The position numbers and the translations under genes were made by a program. A DNA stretch of 64,000 bases from Doris montereyensis (taxonomy: Eukaryota; Mollusca; Gastropoda; Nudibranchia; Dorididae), in NCBI GenBank assembly GCA_037039925.1, contig JAXRKP010001635.1, positions 27,501 through 91,500 of the forward strand. Reading direction: 5' to 3'. Shown here piece by piece: positions 44,832 to 58,640 of the stretch. Under the pieces are notes generated by a model, which ran no database searches, had not been told where the DNA came from, and worked only from the letters and a program-made list of their open reading frames with translations. Positions within the stretch are counted from its first letter, which is position 1. Every line of letters begins with the position of its first letter.

Positions 44832-45084
44832 AATATGGTCGTAATTCCTGGTTACAAGCATAGGGAATGTCAATCGTGTCGTGATAAGTTTGTTTTCGGA
44901 AATAATAGTACTATTGAGCAGATGACAGTCTTGATCGATTAATTGCTGCAATTGGGTTGTAGTAGATCACGTAGTAAAAATGGGGATACATGTGATACCC
45001 TGGACATGCATTAAATATCTTAAACTCTCTTGCATCTCTATACCTATTTCTTTATCCAGTTAACACTGGATACCATTCGATAAA
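44832..45084. other. Unique spacer
   Basis: No feature recognised. Confidence 0.5.
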
Positions 45085-45235
45085 TAAATGGGTCGTGGAG
45101 GGGAGGGAAGGAGAAGGAGGGAAGGAGGAGGAGAGATGGGAGGAGAAGGAAGGAGGATGAGGGAAGGGAGGGAGAAGGAAAAGGAGGGTGAGAGAAGGAG
45201 GAAGAGGAAGAAAGGAGGAGGGAAGGAGTGAGATC
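45085..45235. repeat. Purine (GGAGGAGAA) low-complexity tract
   Basis: Almost pure A/G on the + strand for 150 bp, GGGAGGAGAAGG-type. Confidence 0.92.
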
Positions 45236-45504
45236 TCAAAGCAGGCAAGGAAAGAATGGCACATAAACCACGCATCCGTCGGCTTGAATGCTGTTTAAGA
45301 CAAACAGGATAAAAGGTTTCAAGGAGGCAGCACCGCCACCTACCACAGGGGAGGTAAGTATAGTAGGTCCATTACCTGATCACCTAATTCTTTTGACAAA
45401 TAAATGACGGCATACCAACGTCTTAACATACTGACTGGCCTCACGACGGCAAGCATGGTGTGATGTTCAAGCGAGTTGGTAAAATTTGGAAAGTGAAGCG
45501 ACAC
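45236..45504. other. Unique spacer
   Basis: Nothing recognised. Confidence 0.5.
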
Positions 45505-45648
45505 TCAGACAGACAAACAGACAGAGACAAAGACAGAGACAGAGACAAAGACAGAGACAGAGACAGAGACTGAGACAGAGATAGAGACATAGACAGTCAG
45601 ACAACCAGACAGAGACAGAGACACAGACAGAGATAGACACTGAAACAA

Positions 45649-45679
<31 letters not shown>

Positions 45680-45740
45680 AACAGACAGACAGAGACTAAG
45701 AGAAAGACACATAGACTGAAAGAGACACAGAGACAAAGAC

Positions 45741-45815
<75 letters not shown>

Positions 45816-45845
45816 GACATAGACAGAAAGAGAGACGGAGAGAGG
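45505..45845. repeat. (CAGA)n / (GACAGA)n microsatellite
   Basis: Tetra- and hexanucleotide GACAGA, GAGACA and AGAGAG repeats. The - strand Cys-Leu-Ser-Val frames are by-products. Confidence 0.95.
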
Positions 45846-46234
45846 GAAACATTTATTTAGTGATCATCAGTTTGCTTATTAATAGGGGAATTTACTCTTT
45901 TTGAATATAGAAATTACAAAGATGGATAAACAGATAACACTCAGGTAAAAAAATTAAATAAAACACACCCCAACCAATTTAGATATTCCCAAAGGAAACC
46001 TGGCTACCAATCCAAACAAGCGGAAAGTTGCTATCTTAATGAACGGCTATTAGGATATCCAATAGAACGGGAAATGAAGGCATTAGAAAGCAACTGCGCA
46101 GATGGTATCTGTGGTAGAACAGGCTAAAATAATAAAACCCTAGCTGAAGGAGAACGAGAAAGTACGAGAGAAGTAAGCAAAAGCCCAAAAAACTAGTAAT
46201 GCAACAAATAAAGTAAATAAAAACAAACAAAGAG
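45846..46234. other. Unique spacer
   Basis: No gene recognised before the AAGT array begins. Confidence 0.5.
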
Positions 46235-46327
46235 CAAGTAGTATGACAAGTTAAAGTAAGGAAGTAAGTATCTTTGTAGTATGGCAGAGTTGCAATAAGT
46301 GAGTAAGTAGGTCGTATAGCAGAGTTG

Positions 46328-46370
<43 letters not shown>

Positions 46371-47848
46371 GGTAGTATGACGAAGTTGAAAATAAGTAAA
46401 GTAGTAAAAGTAAAAGTAGGTCGTATGGCAGGTTGAAATAGGTAAGTAAGTAAAGGTAGGTAGTATGGCAGAATTGAAATAGGTAAGTAAGTAAGTAAGT
46501 AAGTAAGTAGGGTAGTATGACGGAGTTGAATAAGTAAATAAGTAAGTAAGTAAGTAGGTCGTATGGTAGAGTTGAAATAACTAAGTAAGTAAGTAATATG
46601 GCAGTGAAATAAGTAAATAAGTAAGTAGGCAGTATGGCAGAGTTGAAATAGGTAAGTAAGTAAGTAGGTACTATGGCAGAATTGAAATAGGTAAGTAAGT
46701 AAGTGTAGGTAGTATGACAGAGTTGAAATAGGTAAAGTAAGTAAGTAGGTAGATAGAATGGCAGAGTTGAAATAGGTAAAGTAAGTAAAGTAGGTAGGTA
46801 GTATGGCAGAGTTGAAATAAGTAAGTAAGTAAATAGGTAGGTATTATGGCAAAGTTGAAATAAGTAAGTAAGAAAGTAGGTAGGTATTATGTCAGAGTTG
46901 AAATATGTAAGTAAGTAGGTAGGTAGGTAGTATGGCATAAATGAAATAAATAAGTAAATAAGTAGGTAGGTAGTATGGCAGAGTTGAAATAAGTAAATAA
47001 GTAAGTAAGTAAGTAAGTAAGTAGGTAGTATGGCACAGTTAAAATAAGTAAGTAAGTAAGTAGGTAGTATTGGACTGAATTGAAATAAGTAAGTAGGTGA
47101 GGTAGTATGGCGTAAGTGAAATAAGTAAGTACGTAAGTAGGTAGGGCTGAATTGAAATAAGTAAGTAAGTAAGTAGGTAGTATGGCAAAGTAGAAATAAG
47201 TAAGTAAGTAAGTAGGTAGTAGGGCTGAATTGAAATAAGTAAAGTAAGTAAGTAGATAGTATGGCGGAGTTGAAATAAGTAAGTACGTAAGTAAGTATAT
47301 CGGTAGTTTGGCAGAGTTGAAGTCAGTAAGTAAATAAGTAGGTCGGTAGTATGGCAAGGTTGAGCTAAGTAAGTAAGTAAGTAGGTAGTTTGACAGAGTT
47401 GAAATAGGTATGTAAGTAAGTAGGTAGGTAGGTAGTATGGCAGAAATGAAATAAATAAGTAAGTAAGTAGGTAGTATGGCAGAGTTGAAATAAGTAAGTA
47501 AGTAAGTAAGTAAGTAAGTAGGTAGTATGGCAGAGTTAAAATAAGTAAGGCAGGGTAGTAGGGCTGAATTGAAATAAGTAAGTAAGTAAGGGTAGTAGGG
47601 CGGAGTTGAAATAAATAAGTAAGTAGGTAGTAGGGCGGAGTTGAAATAAGTAAGTAATAAGTAGGTAGTATGGCAGAGTTGAAATAAGTAAGTAAGTAGG
47701 TAGTAGGGCTGAATTGAAATAAGTAAGTACGTAAGTAAGTAAGTCGGTAGTTTGGCAGAGTTAAAGTAAGTAAGTAAATAAGTAGGTCGGTAGTATGGTA
47801 AGGCTGAGCTAAGTAAATAAGTAAATAGGTAGTATGGCAGAGTTGAAC

Positions 47849-47880
<32 letters not shown>

Positions 47881-49110
47881 CAAGTAAGTAAAGTAAGTAG
47901 TGGTAGTATGGCAGAGTTGAACTAAGTAAGTAAGTAAGTAGGTAGGTAGGTAGAGTTAATAGAAGTAAGTAAGTAAGTTGGTAGTATGTCTGAGTTGAAA
48001 TAAGTAAGTAAGTAAGTTGGTAGTATGGCTGAGTTGAAATAAGTAAGTAAGTAAGTAAGTAAGTAGGTAGTATGGCAGAGTTAAACTAAATAAGTAAGTA
48101 AGTAGGTAGTATAGCAAAGTTGAAATAATAAAGTAAGTAAGCAGGTGGTATGGCAGAGTTGAAATAAGTAAGTAAGTAAGCAGTAAGTATGCAGAATTGC
48201 AAATAAGTAAGTAAGTTAGTAATTATATACTATAGCAGAGTTCAAGCAAGTAAGTAAGTAAGCAGCTAGTATGGCAGAATTGAAATAAGTAAGTAAGTAA
48301 TTATATAGTATGGCAGAGCTGAGCTAAAATAAGTCAGTAAGTAAGTAGTAGTTTGTAGTAAGTATAGCTAAAATAAGTAAGAAAGTAAGTATGGCAGAGT
48401 TGAAATATGTAAGTAAGTAAGTAAGTAAATAAGTAGGTAGTATGGCAGTTAAAGAAGTAACCAAGTAACTAAATAATAGGTAGTATGACAGAGTTGAAAT
48501 AAGTAGGTAAGAAGGTCAGTAAATAAGTAAGCAGGTACTATGACAGAGTTGAAATAAGTAAGTATGTAAGTATGTAAATAGATAGTATGGCAGAGTTCGA
48601 ATCAGTACGTAAGTAAGTAGGTAGTATTGTGTTAAAAGAAGTAAGTAAGTAAGTCAGTAAGTAAATAAGTAGGTCAGTAGTATGGCAGAGTTGAAATGAG
48701 TAAGTAATTAAGTAAGAAAGTAAGTAAGTTTGTAGTATGTCAGAGTTGAAATAAGTAGGTAAGTAAGCAAGTAAGTAGGTAGTATGGCAGAGTTAACATA
48801 CGTAAGTAAGTAAGAAAATAAGTACGTCGGTAGTATGGCAGACATGAAATATGTAAGTAAGTGAATAAGTAAGTAAGTAAGTAGTATGTCAAAGTTGAAA
48901 TAAGTAGGTATGTAAGTAAGTTAGTAAGTTAGTAAGTAAGTAGGTAGTATGGCAGAGTTGACAGAAGGAAGTAAGTAAGTAAGTAAGTAGGTAGTATGGC
49001 AAAGTTGAAATCAGGAAGTCAGTAAGTAAGTAAGTAAATAGGTAGTATGGCAGAGTTGAAATAAATAAGTAGGTAAGTAAGTAAGTAGGTAATATGGCAG
49101 AGTTGAAATA

Positions 49111-49142
<32 letters not shown>

Positions 49143-52100
49143 GGTAGTATGACGGAGTTGAAATAAGTCAGTAAGTAAGTAGGTCGTGAACATATGGCAG
49201 AGTTGAAATATGTAAGTAAGTAAGTAAGAAAATAAGTAAGTAGATAGGATAACAGAAGTAGGGAGGTAAATAAGTAAATAAGTAAGTACTATGGCGGTGG
49301 AAATAAGTAAGTAAGTAGGGAGGTAATATGGCAAGTAGAAATAAGGAAGTAAGTAAGTAGTATGGCATAGTTGAATTAAATAAGTAAGTAAGTAAGTAAG
49401 TAAGTAGGTAGTATGGCAGAGTAGAAATAAGTAAGTAAGTAAGTAAATAAGATATGGCAAGTTAAGTAAGTAAGTAAGTAAGTATGGCAAGTGAAATATG
49501 TAAGTAAATAAGTAGGTAGTATGGCAGAGTTGAAATATGTAAGTAAATAAGTAGGTAGTATGGCAGAGTTGAAATATGTAAGTAAGTAAGTAGGTAGTAT
49601 GGCAGAGTTGAAATAATATGTAAGTAAGTAAGTAAATAAGAAAATTAGTATGGTAGAGTTGAAATATGTAAGTAAGTAAGTAGGTAGGTAGTATGGCAGA
49701 GTTGAAATATGTAAATTAGTAACTAGGTAGGTGGTATGGCAGAGTTGAATATGTAGTTAGTAAAGGTAGGTAGTATGGCAGAGTTGAAATATGTAAGAAA
49801 ATTAGTAGGTAGTAGTATGGCAGAATTGAAATAAGTTGAAATATGTAGAAGTAAGTAAGTAAATAGGTAGTTAGTATGGTAGAGTTGAAATAGGTTAAGT
49901 AAGTAGGTAGGTAGGTAGTATGGCAGGAATGAAATACAGCAAGTTAGTAGGTAGGTAGTATGGCAGAGCTGAAATAAGTAAGTTAAGTAAGTAAGTAAGT
50001 ATGAAGGTACTATAGCAGAGTTAAAATATGTAAGTAAGTAAGTATGTATGGCAGAATTGAAATACGTAAGTGGCAAGTGGGTAGTATGGCAGAGTTGACA
50101 GAAATAATAATTAAGTAAGTAGGTAGTGAATAGTTGAAATCAGTAAGTTGAAGTAAGTAAGTAAGTAAGTACATAGGTAGTATGGTAGAGTTGAAATATG
50201 TAAGTAAGTAGGTAGGTAGTAGGCAGATTTGATATATATTTAAGTAATTAGGTAGTATGGCAGAGTTGAAATAAATATGTAAGTAAGTAAGTAAGTAGGT
50301 AGGTAGTATGGCAGAGTTGAAAATAAGTAAGTAAGTGATGGCAGAGTAAATATGTAAGTAAGTAAGTAGTAAGTAAGTAAGTAAGTAGTATAGCAGACTT
50401 TAACTAAGTAGGTATGTAAGTAAGTAAGTAAGTTGTATGGCATAGGTGAAATTAGAGTAATAAGAAAGTAAGTAAGTAGGTACCAGAGTTGTAAGTCGGT
50501 AAGAAAGTTGGTGGTAGTAGCTGAAATAAGTAAGTAAGGTAATTAAGTAAGTATAGTATGGTATTGAATAGTTGAAATCAGTAAGTAAGTAGTAAGTTAA
50601 TGTAAGTTAGTAACTAGGTAGGTAGTATGGCAGAGTTGAAATATGTGTTAGTAACTAGGTAGGTAGTAGGTAGTAGTTGCAGATGTAAGTTAGCAATTAG
50701 GTAGTATGGCAGAGTTGAAAATAAGTAACTAGGTAGGTATGGCAGAGTTGAAATGTAAGTAAGTAACTAGGTAGGTAGTATGGCAGAGTTAAAGTTAGTA
50801 ACTAGGTAGGTAGTATGGCAAGTTGAAATATGCAAGTAAGTTGTATGGCAGAATTTTAATTGGCAAGTAGCTAGTACGGCAGTGTTGAAATAAGTAAGTA
50901 AGTAAATAAGTAGTAGTATGGCAGAGTTTAACTAAGTAGGTAGTAAGTAAGTAAGTAAGTAGGTAGTATGGCAGAGCTGAAATAAGTAAGTAAGGCAATG
51001 AAGGTACTTAGCAGAGTTAAAATCAGTTGTATGGCAGAATTGAAAAAGTAAGTAATGGGTATTAGGGCAGAGTTGACAGAAGTAAGTAAGTACTAAGAGA
51101 AGTAGGTAGTATTGAATAGTTGAAATAGTAAAGTTGAAATAAGTACATAGGTAGTATGGCAGAGTTGAAATAAGTAAGTAAGTAAGGTAGGTAGTAGGCA
51201 GATTTGATATAAGTAAGTTAGTAATTAGGTAGTATGGCAGAGTTGAAATATGTAAGTTACGTAAGTAAGTAAGTAAATAAGTAAGTAAGTAGGTAGTATG
51301 GCAGAGTTGAATTAAGTAAGTAAGTAAGTAGATGGGATGGCAGAGTTGAAATATGTAAGTAAGTTAGTAAGTAGGTAAGTAGTATAGCAGACTTGAAATA
51401 TGTAAGGTATGTAAAAGTAAGTAAGTAAGTAGTATGGTAATAGGTGAAATTAGTTGTAAGTAAGAAAGTAAGTAAGCAGGTAGTATACCAGAGTTGAAAT
51501 AAGTCGGTAAGAAAGTTGGTGGTATGGCGTAGCTGAAATAAGTAAGTAAGAAACAAAGTAAGTAAGTAGGTAGTATGACAGAGTTGAATTAAGTAAGTAA
51601 TAGTAAGTAGGTTATATGGCATAGCTGAAATAAGTAAGAAAGAAAGAAAGTAAGAAAGTAGATAGTATGGCACAGCTCAAATATGTAAGTAAAAAAGAAA
51701 GTAAATAAGTAGGTAGTATGACAGAGTTGAAATTAGTAAGTAAGAAAGTAGGTGGTATGGCAGAGTTGAAATAGTAAGTAAGTAAGAAAGTAATTAAGTT
51801 AGTAGGTAGTATAGCAGAGTTGAAATAAGTAAGTGCGTACGTAGGTAAGTAAGTAAGTAGGTAGTATGGCACAGTTGAATTAAGTAAGTATATAAGTAGA
51901 TAGTATGTCAGAGTTAAAATAAGTAAGTAAGTAAGTAGGTGGTATGGCAGAGTCGAAATAAGTAAGTACGTAAGTAGGTAAGTGAATAGGTAGTATGGCA
52001 GATCTGAAATAAGTAAGTAAATAAGTAAGTAAGTAAGTAGATAGTATAGCAGACTTGAAATAAGTCGGTAAGAAAGTTGGTGGTAAGCGTAGCTGAAAGG

Positions 52101-52365
52101 TAAGTAAGTAAGTAAGTAAGTAAGTGGTATAAGTAAGTAAGTAAGTAAGTATGTTGGTAGTATGGCATAGCTGAAATAAGTAAGCAAGAAAGTAATCAGG
52201 TAGTATGGCAGAGTTAAAATAAGTAAGTGTGAGTAAATAAGTAAGTAGCTAGTAAGACAGATTTGAAATAAGTAGGTAAGACAGTAAGAAAGTAATTAAG
52301 TTAGTAGATTTGCCGAGTTCGGGAAATAAATAAGTAAGTAAGTAAGTGAGCTAGTATGGTGGAGT

Positions 52366-52406
<41 letters not shown>

Positions 52407-55400
52407 GTAGTATGGTAGGCTGAACTAAAGTAAGTAAGTACGTAGTAAGTAAGTTGATAGTATGGCGGAGTTGAAATAATTAAATAAGTAAGGAAGGAAG
52501 GAAGGGGTCGTATGACATAGCTGAAATATGTAAGTAAGAAAATATAGGTAGTATGGCAGCGTTGAAATAAGTAGGCAAGTAAGCAAGTACGTAAGTTAGT
52601 AAGTAGGCAGTATGACAGAGTTGGAAATAAGTAAGTAAATGAAAGTAAGTAAATAGGTAGTATGGTAGAAATAAATATGTAAGTAAGTAGGCAGTTTACC
52701 AGAGTTGAAATAAATAAGTAAGTAAGTAAGTAAGTAAGTAAATAAGTTAGTAGTATGGCAGAGTTGAAATAAGTAAGTAAATATGAAAGATAATAAGTAA
52801 GCAGGTAGTATGGCGAAGTTGAAATAAGTAAATAGGTAAGAAAGTAAGCAGATAGTATGGCAGAGTTTACATCAGTAAATAAGTTAGAAAATAAGTACGT
52901 AGGTAGTATGACAGATATGAAATAAATAAGTAAATAGATACGTAAGCAGGAGGAAGTATAGCAAGTTGAAATAAGTAGAAAGTAAGTAAGTAAGTTAATA
53001 GGTAGTTTCGCAGTGTTAAAATAAATAAATAGATGAAGTAGTAGTAAATAGAGTAAGTAGATAGTAATACAGATTTGAAAAAAGATTTAAGTAAGTAAGC
53101 AGGTAGTATGACAGAGTTGAAATAAGTAAGTAGGTAAGTAAGTAGTATGGCAGAGTTGAAATAAGTAACTAAGTAAATAAGTAATATGGCAGTGGAAATA
53201 AGTAAGTAAAATAAGTAGGTAGTATGGCAGAGTTAAAATAAGGAAGTAAGTAAATACGTAGTATGGCAGAGTTGAAATAAGTAAGTAAATACGTAAGTAA
53301 ATAGGAAGTATGGCGAGTTGAAATAAGTAAGTAAGTAAGTAGGTAGTCTGGCAGAGTTGCAATAAGTAAATAAGTGAGTAAGTAAGTAGTATGGCAGAAT
53401 TGAAATAAGTAAGTATGTATGTAAATGAGAAGGTAGTATTGCAGAGTTGAAATAAATAAGTAAGTAAGTAGGAGTACGGCAGAATTTAAATAAGTAGGTA
53501 AGTAAGTAAGTAAGTAAGTAAGTAGGTAGTATCACAGAGTTGAAATAAATCAGTAAGTAAGTAAGTAAATAGGTAGTATTCAGAGTTGAAATAAGTAAGT
53601 AAGTAAGTAATTAAGTAAATAAGTAGTATTGCAGAGATGAAATAAATAAGTAAATTAGTAGGGAGTATGGCAGAATTGAATTAAGTAGGTAAGTAAATAA
53701 GTAAGTAAGTAGGTAGTATAACAGAGTTGAAATAAGTAAGTAAGTAAGTAAGTAAGTAAATAGGTAGTATTGCAGAGTTGAAATAGGTAAGTAAGTAGGT
53801 AGTTTACCAGAGTTGAATAAATAAGTAAGTAAGTAAGTAAATAGGTAAGTAAGTAAATAAATAAGCCAGTAGTATGGCATAGTTGATATAAGTAAGTAAA
53901 TAAGTAAGTAAGTCAGGAGGTAGTATGGCAGAGTTGAAATTATTAAGTAAGTAAGTAAGTAAATAAGTAAGTAAGTAAGTAAGTTGGTAGTATGGCAGAT
54001 TTAAATAAGTAAGTAGGTAATTAAGTAAGTAGGTAGTATGACAGAGTTGAAATAAGTAGCTAAACAAGAAAGTAAGTGAGTAAGTAGGTAGTATGACAAA
54101 GTTGAAATAAGTAAGTAAGCAAGTAAGTAAACAGATAGTATGCGGAGTCGAAACAAGTAAGTAAGTAAGTAGGCAGTTTACCAGAGTTGAATAAATAAGT
54201 AAGTAAGTAAGTAAGTAAGTAAGTAGGTATTATGGCAGAGTTGAAATAAGTAAGTAAGTAAATAAGAAAGTAAGTAAATATGTCAGTAGTATTGGAAGTT
54301 GAAATGAGTAAGTAAATAAGTAAGAAAATAAGTAAGTGGATAGTATTGCAGAACAGAAATAAGTAAGTCAGTATGTCAGTAAGTAGGTAGTAAGGCAGAG
54401 TTAAAATAAGTACGTAAGTAAGAGAATAAGCAGGTAGTATAGCGGAGTTAACATAAGTAAAGTAAGTAAGAAAATAAGTAGGTGGGTAGTATTGCTGAGC
54501 TGAAATAAGTAAGTCAGTAAGTCAGTAAGTAGGTAGTATGGCATTGTGCAAATAAGTACGTAAGTAAGAGAATAAGCAGGTAGTATTGCGGAATTAACAT
54601 AAGTAAGTAAGTAAGAAAAATAAGTAAGTATAGTATGGCAGAAATGAAATTAGTAAGTAAATAAGTAATTAAGTAAGTAGGTAAGAGGGCAGAGTTGACA
54701 TAAGCAAGTAAATAATTCAGTAAGTGGGTAGTATTGCAGAACTGAAATAAGTAAGTCAGTAAGTCAGTAAGTAGGTAGTATGGCAGAGTTGAAATAAGTA
54801 AGTAAGTAAGTAAATAAGTGACAGTACGTAAGTAAACAAGTAGTATGGCAGAGTTGAAATAACTAAGTCAGTAAGTAGGTAGAATGGCAGACTTGAAATA
54901 AATAAGTAAGAAAGTAGGTAGTATGACAGAGTTGATATAAGTAAGTAAGTAAATATGTAATATGGCGGAGTTGAAATAAGTAATTAAGTAAGTAGGTAGT
55001 TTACAAGAGTTAAAATAATTAAGTAACTTAGTAAGTAAGTTAGTATAAATCAGCCAGTAGTATGGCAGAGTTGAAATAAATAAGTAAATAAGTAAGTAAT
55101 TAAGTAAGTAGGTAGTATGGTAGAGTTGAAATAAGTAAATAAGTAACTGAGTAAGTAAATAAACCGGCAGCTTGGCAGAGTTAAAATAAGTAAGTAAATA
55201 AGTAACTAAGTAAGTAACTTGGTAGTGTGGTACAACTGGAATAATTAAGTAAGTAAGAAAGTAAGTAAGTAGATACTGTGGCAGATTTAAAATAAGTAAT
55301 TAAGTAAGTAATTAAGTCAGTAGGTAATATGCAGAGTTAAAATAAATAAGTATGTAATTAAGTAAGTAGGCAGTATGACAGAGGTGAAATAAGTAGGTAA

Positions 55401-56096
55401 ACAAGTAAGTAACTGTGTAAGTAGGTAGTATGACCAAAGTTGAAATAAGTAAGCAAGTAAGTAAATAGATATCATGGCGGAGTGGAAATAAGTAAGTAAG
55501 TAAGTAGGTAGTTTACCAGAGATGAATAAATAAGTAAGTACGTAGTCAAAATAAGTAAGTAGGTAATATGGCAGAGAGTCAAAATAAGTAAGAAAGTAAG
55601 TATGTAGTTATATCATTGTTCAAATATGGCAGAGTCAAAATTAGTAAATTAATAAGTAAGTAAAAGTAAGTATGTAGTTAGTATGGCATTGTTCAAATAA
55701 GTAGAAAAAGTAAAGCAGGTAAGAAAATAAGTAAGTTAGTAAGTGAGTTAATATAACTAGCAATATGTCAGTGGAAAAATAAGTCAGTATCTAGTATGGC
55801 AGAGTTGAAATAAAGAAGTAAAATAAGTAAATAAGTAGTATGGTAGTGTTAAAATAAGTAAGTAAGTAGGTAGGTAGTATGGCAGTTGACATAAGTAAAT
55901 AACTAAACAAATATGGGTAGTATGGCAGAGTTGAAATAAGTAAGTGAGTAAGTAAGTAAGAAAATAAGTAAGTTAGTAAGTGAGTAGGTATGTAGTATGA
56001 CAGAGTTTGAAGTAAGTAAGTAATTAAATAATATGGCAGAATTGAAATAAGTAAAAGCAAGTCAAGTAAGTAGGTAATAAGACAGAGTTGAAATAA

Positions 56097-56158
<62 letters not shown>

Positions 56159-58022
56159 TGAAAGTAAGTTGGTAGTATGGCATAGTTAAAATAAGTCAGT
56201 AAGTAAGTACAGTAATATGGCATTGGAAATAAGAAGTACGTAAGTAGGTAATATGGCAGAGTAGAAATAAGTAAATAAGTCAATAGGTAGTATGGCAGAG
56301 TTGAAAGAATTAAAGTAGGTAGTATAATACAGAATTGAATAAAGTAAGTAAGTAAGTAGGTAGGTAGTAAGAAGAGGTGATATAAGTAAATAAGTAAGTA
56401 AGTAAATAGAATGGCAGAGTTGAAATAATTAAGTAATTAAGTAGATGGTAATGACAGAGTTGACATATGAAGTAAGCAATTAAGTAACTAAGTAAGTAAT
56501 TATGTCAGACTTTAAATAAGTAAGTAAGTAATGATTTAAGTAAGCTAGGTAGGTATGTAGTAGGCAGAGTTGATAGAAGTAAGTAAGTAAGTAGGTAATA
56601 TGGCAGAGTTGAAATAAGTAAGTACGTAAGTAAGTATGTAGGTAGTATGGCAGAGTTGAACTAAGTAAGGAAGATAAAGTAAGTAAGTAAGTAGTAGGTA
56701 AGTAAGTTGGCAGTATTGCATAGCTAAAATAAGTAAGTAAGTAAGAAAGTTGTATGGCAAGGTTGACATAAATGAATGGTAACTAAGTAGGTAATGTAAG
56801 TAAATAAGTAAGTAAGTAAGTCAGTAAGTAAGTCAGTAAAGAGGTAGTATGGTAGAGTTGAAGTAAGTACGTAAGTAAGTAATTAAGAAAGTAGTAGGTA
56901 GTATTGCAGAGTTGAACTAAGTAAGTAAGTAAAGTAAGTAAGTAAGAACGTAGTTATGGCAGAGTTAAAATACATAGCTAAAATAAGTAAGTAAGTAAGA
57001 AAGTTGAGCATTGAAATAAGTAAGCAAGTGAGCAAATAAGTAAGTAAATAAGTAGGTAGTATGACAGAATTGAAATAACTAAATAAGTAGGTTGTATGGC
57101 AGAGTTGAAAGCAGTAGGTAAGTAAGTTATAAGGTAGGTAAGTAAGTAGGTAGTATGGGAGAATTGAAATAAGTAAGTAAGTAAGTAGGCAGGAAAGGAG
57201 GTAAAAGTAGGGCAGAGTTGAAATAAATAAGTAATCAGTGAGTAAATAAGTAAGTAAATAAGTAGGTAGTATGCAGAATTGAAATAACTAAGTAAGTAGG
57301 TTGTAACAAGGTGGTGTGGTAAAGTTTAATTAAGCTAAGTAGAAGTAGGTAGTATGGCAGAAGTGAAATAAGAAAATAAGTGACTAAGAAAGTAGGTAGT
57401 ATGGCAGATTGAAATAAGTAAGTCAGTTAATAAGTAAGTAGGTAAAAGTGGCAGAGATGTAATAAGTACAAGGTGGTGTGGTAAAATTTAATTAAAGTAT
57501 AAGTAGGCAGTATGGCGAAATAAGTAAGTAAAGAGATAGTATGGCAGAGTTGAAATAAGTAAGTCAGTTAATAAGAAAGTGAGTAAAAGATGTAATAATG
57601 GCAGAGTTGAAATAAGCAAAGTAAGTTGAAATAAGAAAATGAGTAAGAAGGTCTTATGGCAGAGTTGAAAAAAGTAGGTAAGTAAGAAAGTGATAAAAAG
57701 GTATTATGGCAGAGTTGAAATAAGTAGGTAAGTAAAAACGTGAGTAAGAAGGTAGTATGGCAGAGTTGAAAAAAGTAAATAAATAAAAACGTGAGTAAGA
57801 AGGTAGTATGTGACAGAGTTGAAAAAAGTAAGTAAATAAGAAACGTGAGTGAGAAGGTAGAATGACAGAGTTGAAGTAAGTAAGTAAGAAAGTGGTGAGA
57901 AGGTATTATGGCAGAGTAAGCAGGTAGTATAGGTAAGCAGGTAGTAAGTTAGATAAGTAAGTAAGTAAGAAAGTAAGTAAGTAGGTAGTCTGTCAGAGTT
58001 GAAATAAGTAAATAAGTAAGTA

Positions 58023-58056
<34 letters not shown>

Positions 58057-58640
58057 GTAGGTAGTATGGGGGTTTTGAAATATAAAAATAAGTAGTAATT
58101 AAGCAGTATAATAGATTTGAAACAAGCAAGTAAAGTAAGTATATGTAGTAGGTATTATGGCAGAGTTGAAATAGTGGTAATTAGATAAGTGATTAAGTAA
58201 GTAGTATGGCTGGAGTTGAAATGAGTAAGTAAGTAGGTAAGTAAATAGGTAGTATGACAGAGTTGAAATAAGTAAGAAAGAAAAAATGCGTACGTAAGCA
58301 GGTAGTATGGCAGAGTTGAAATAAAGTAAGTAAGTAAGTAAGCAGGTAGTATGGCAGAGTTGAATAAATAATAAGTAAGTAAGTAAGCAGGTAGTATGGC
58401 AGAGTTGAAATAAGTAAGTAAGTAAGTAAGTAAGCAGGTAGTATGGCAGAGTTGAAATAAGTAAGTAAGTAAGTAACTAAGTAGGTAGGTATTATGGCAG
58501 ACTTGAAAATGCTAAGTAAGTAAGTAACTAAGTAGGTAGGTATTATGGCAGACATGAAATAAGTAAGTAAGTAAGTAAGTAAGTAAAGTAGTAAAGTAAT
58601 CAGGTAGTATGGCAGAGTTGAAGTAATGTAATTAGTAGCA
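46235..58640. repeat. GTAAGT-rich compound satellite, 12.4 kb
   Basis: Hundreds of units made of a (TAAG)n tract of variable length followed by a constant core, GGTAGTATGGCAGAGTTGAA, then ATAAGTAAGT. Typical period is 40-60 bp, depending on the TAAG count. The core mutates (GGCATAGCTG, ACAGAGTTG, GGCAGTGGAAAT) in clusters, and these recur in the same order elsewhere (46500-47450 and 62345-63595). The - strand reads as Leu-Thr-Tyr-Leu and Ser-Thr-Leu-Pro-Tyr cycles, often open for over 100 codons, which are by-products. Confidence 0.97.
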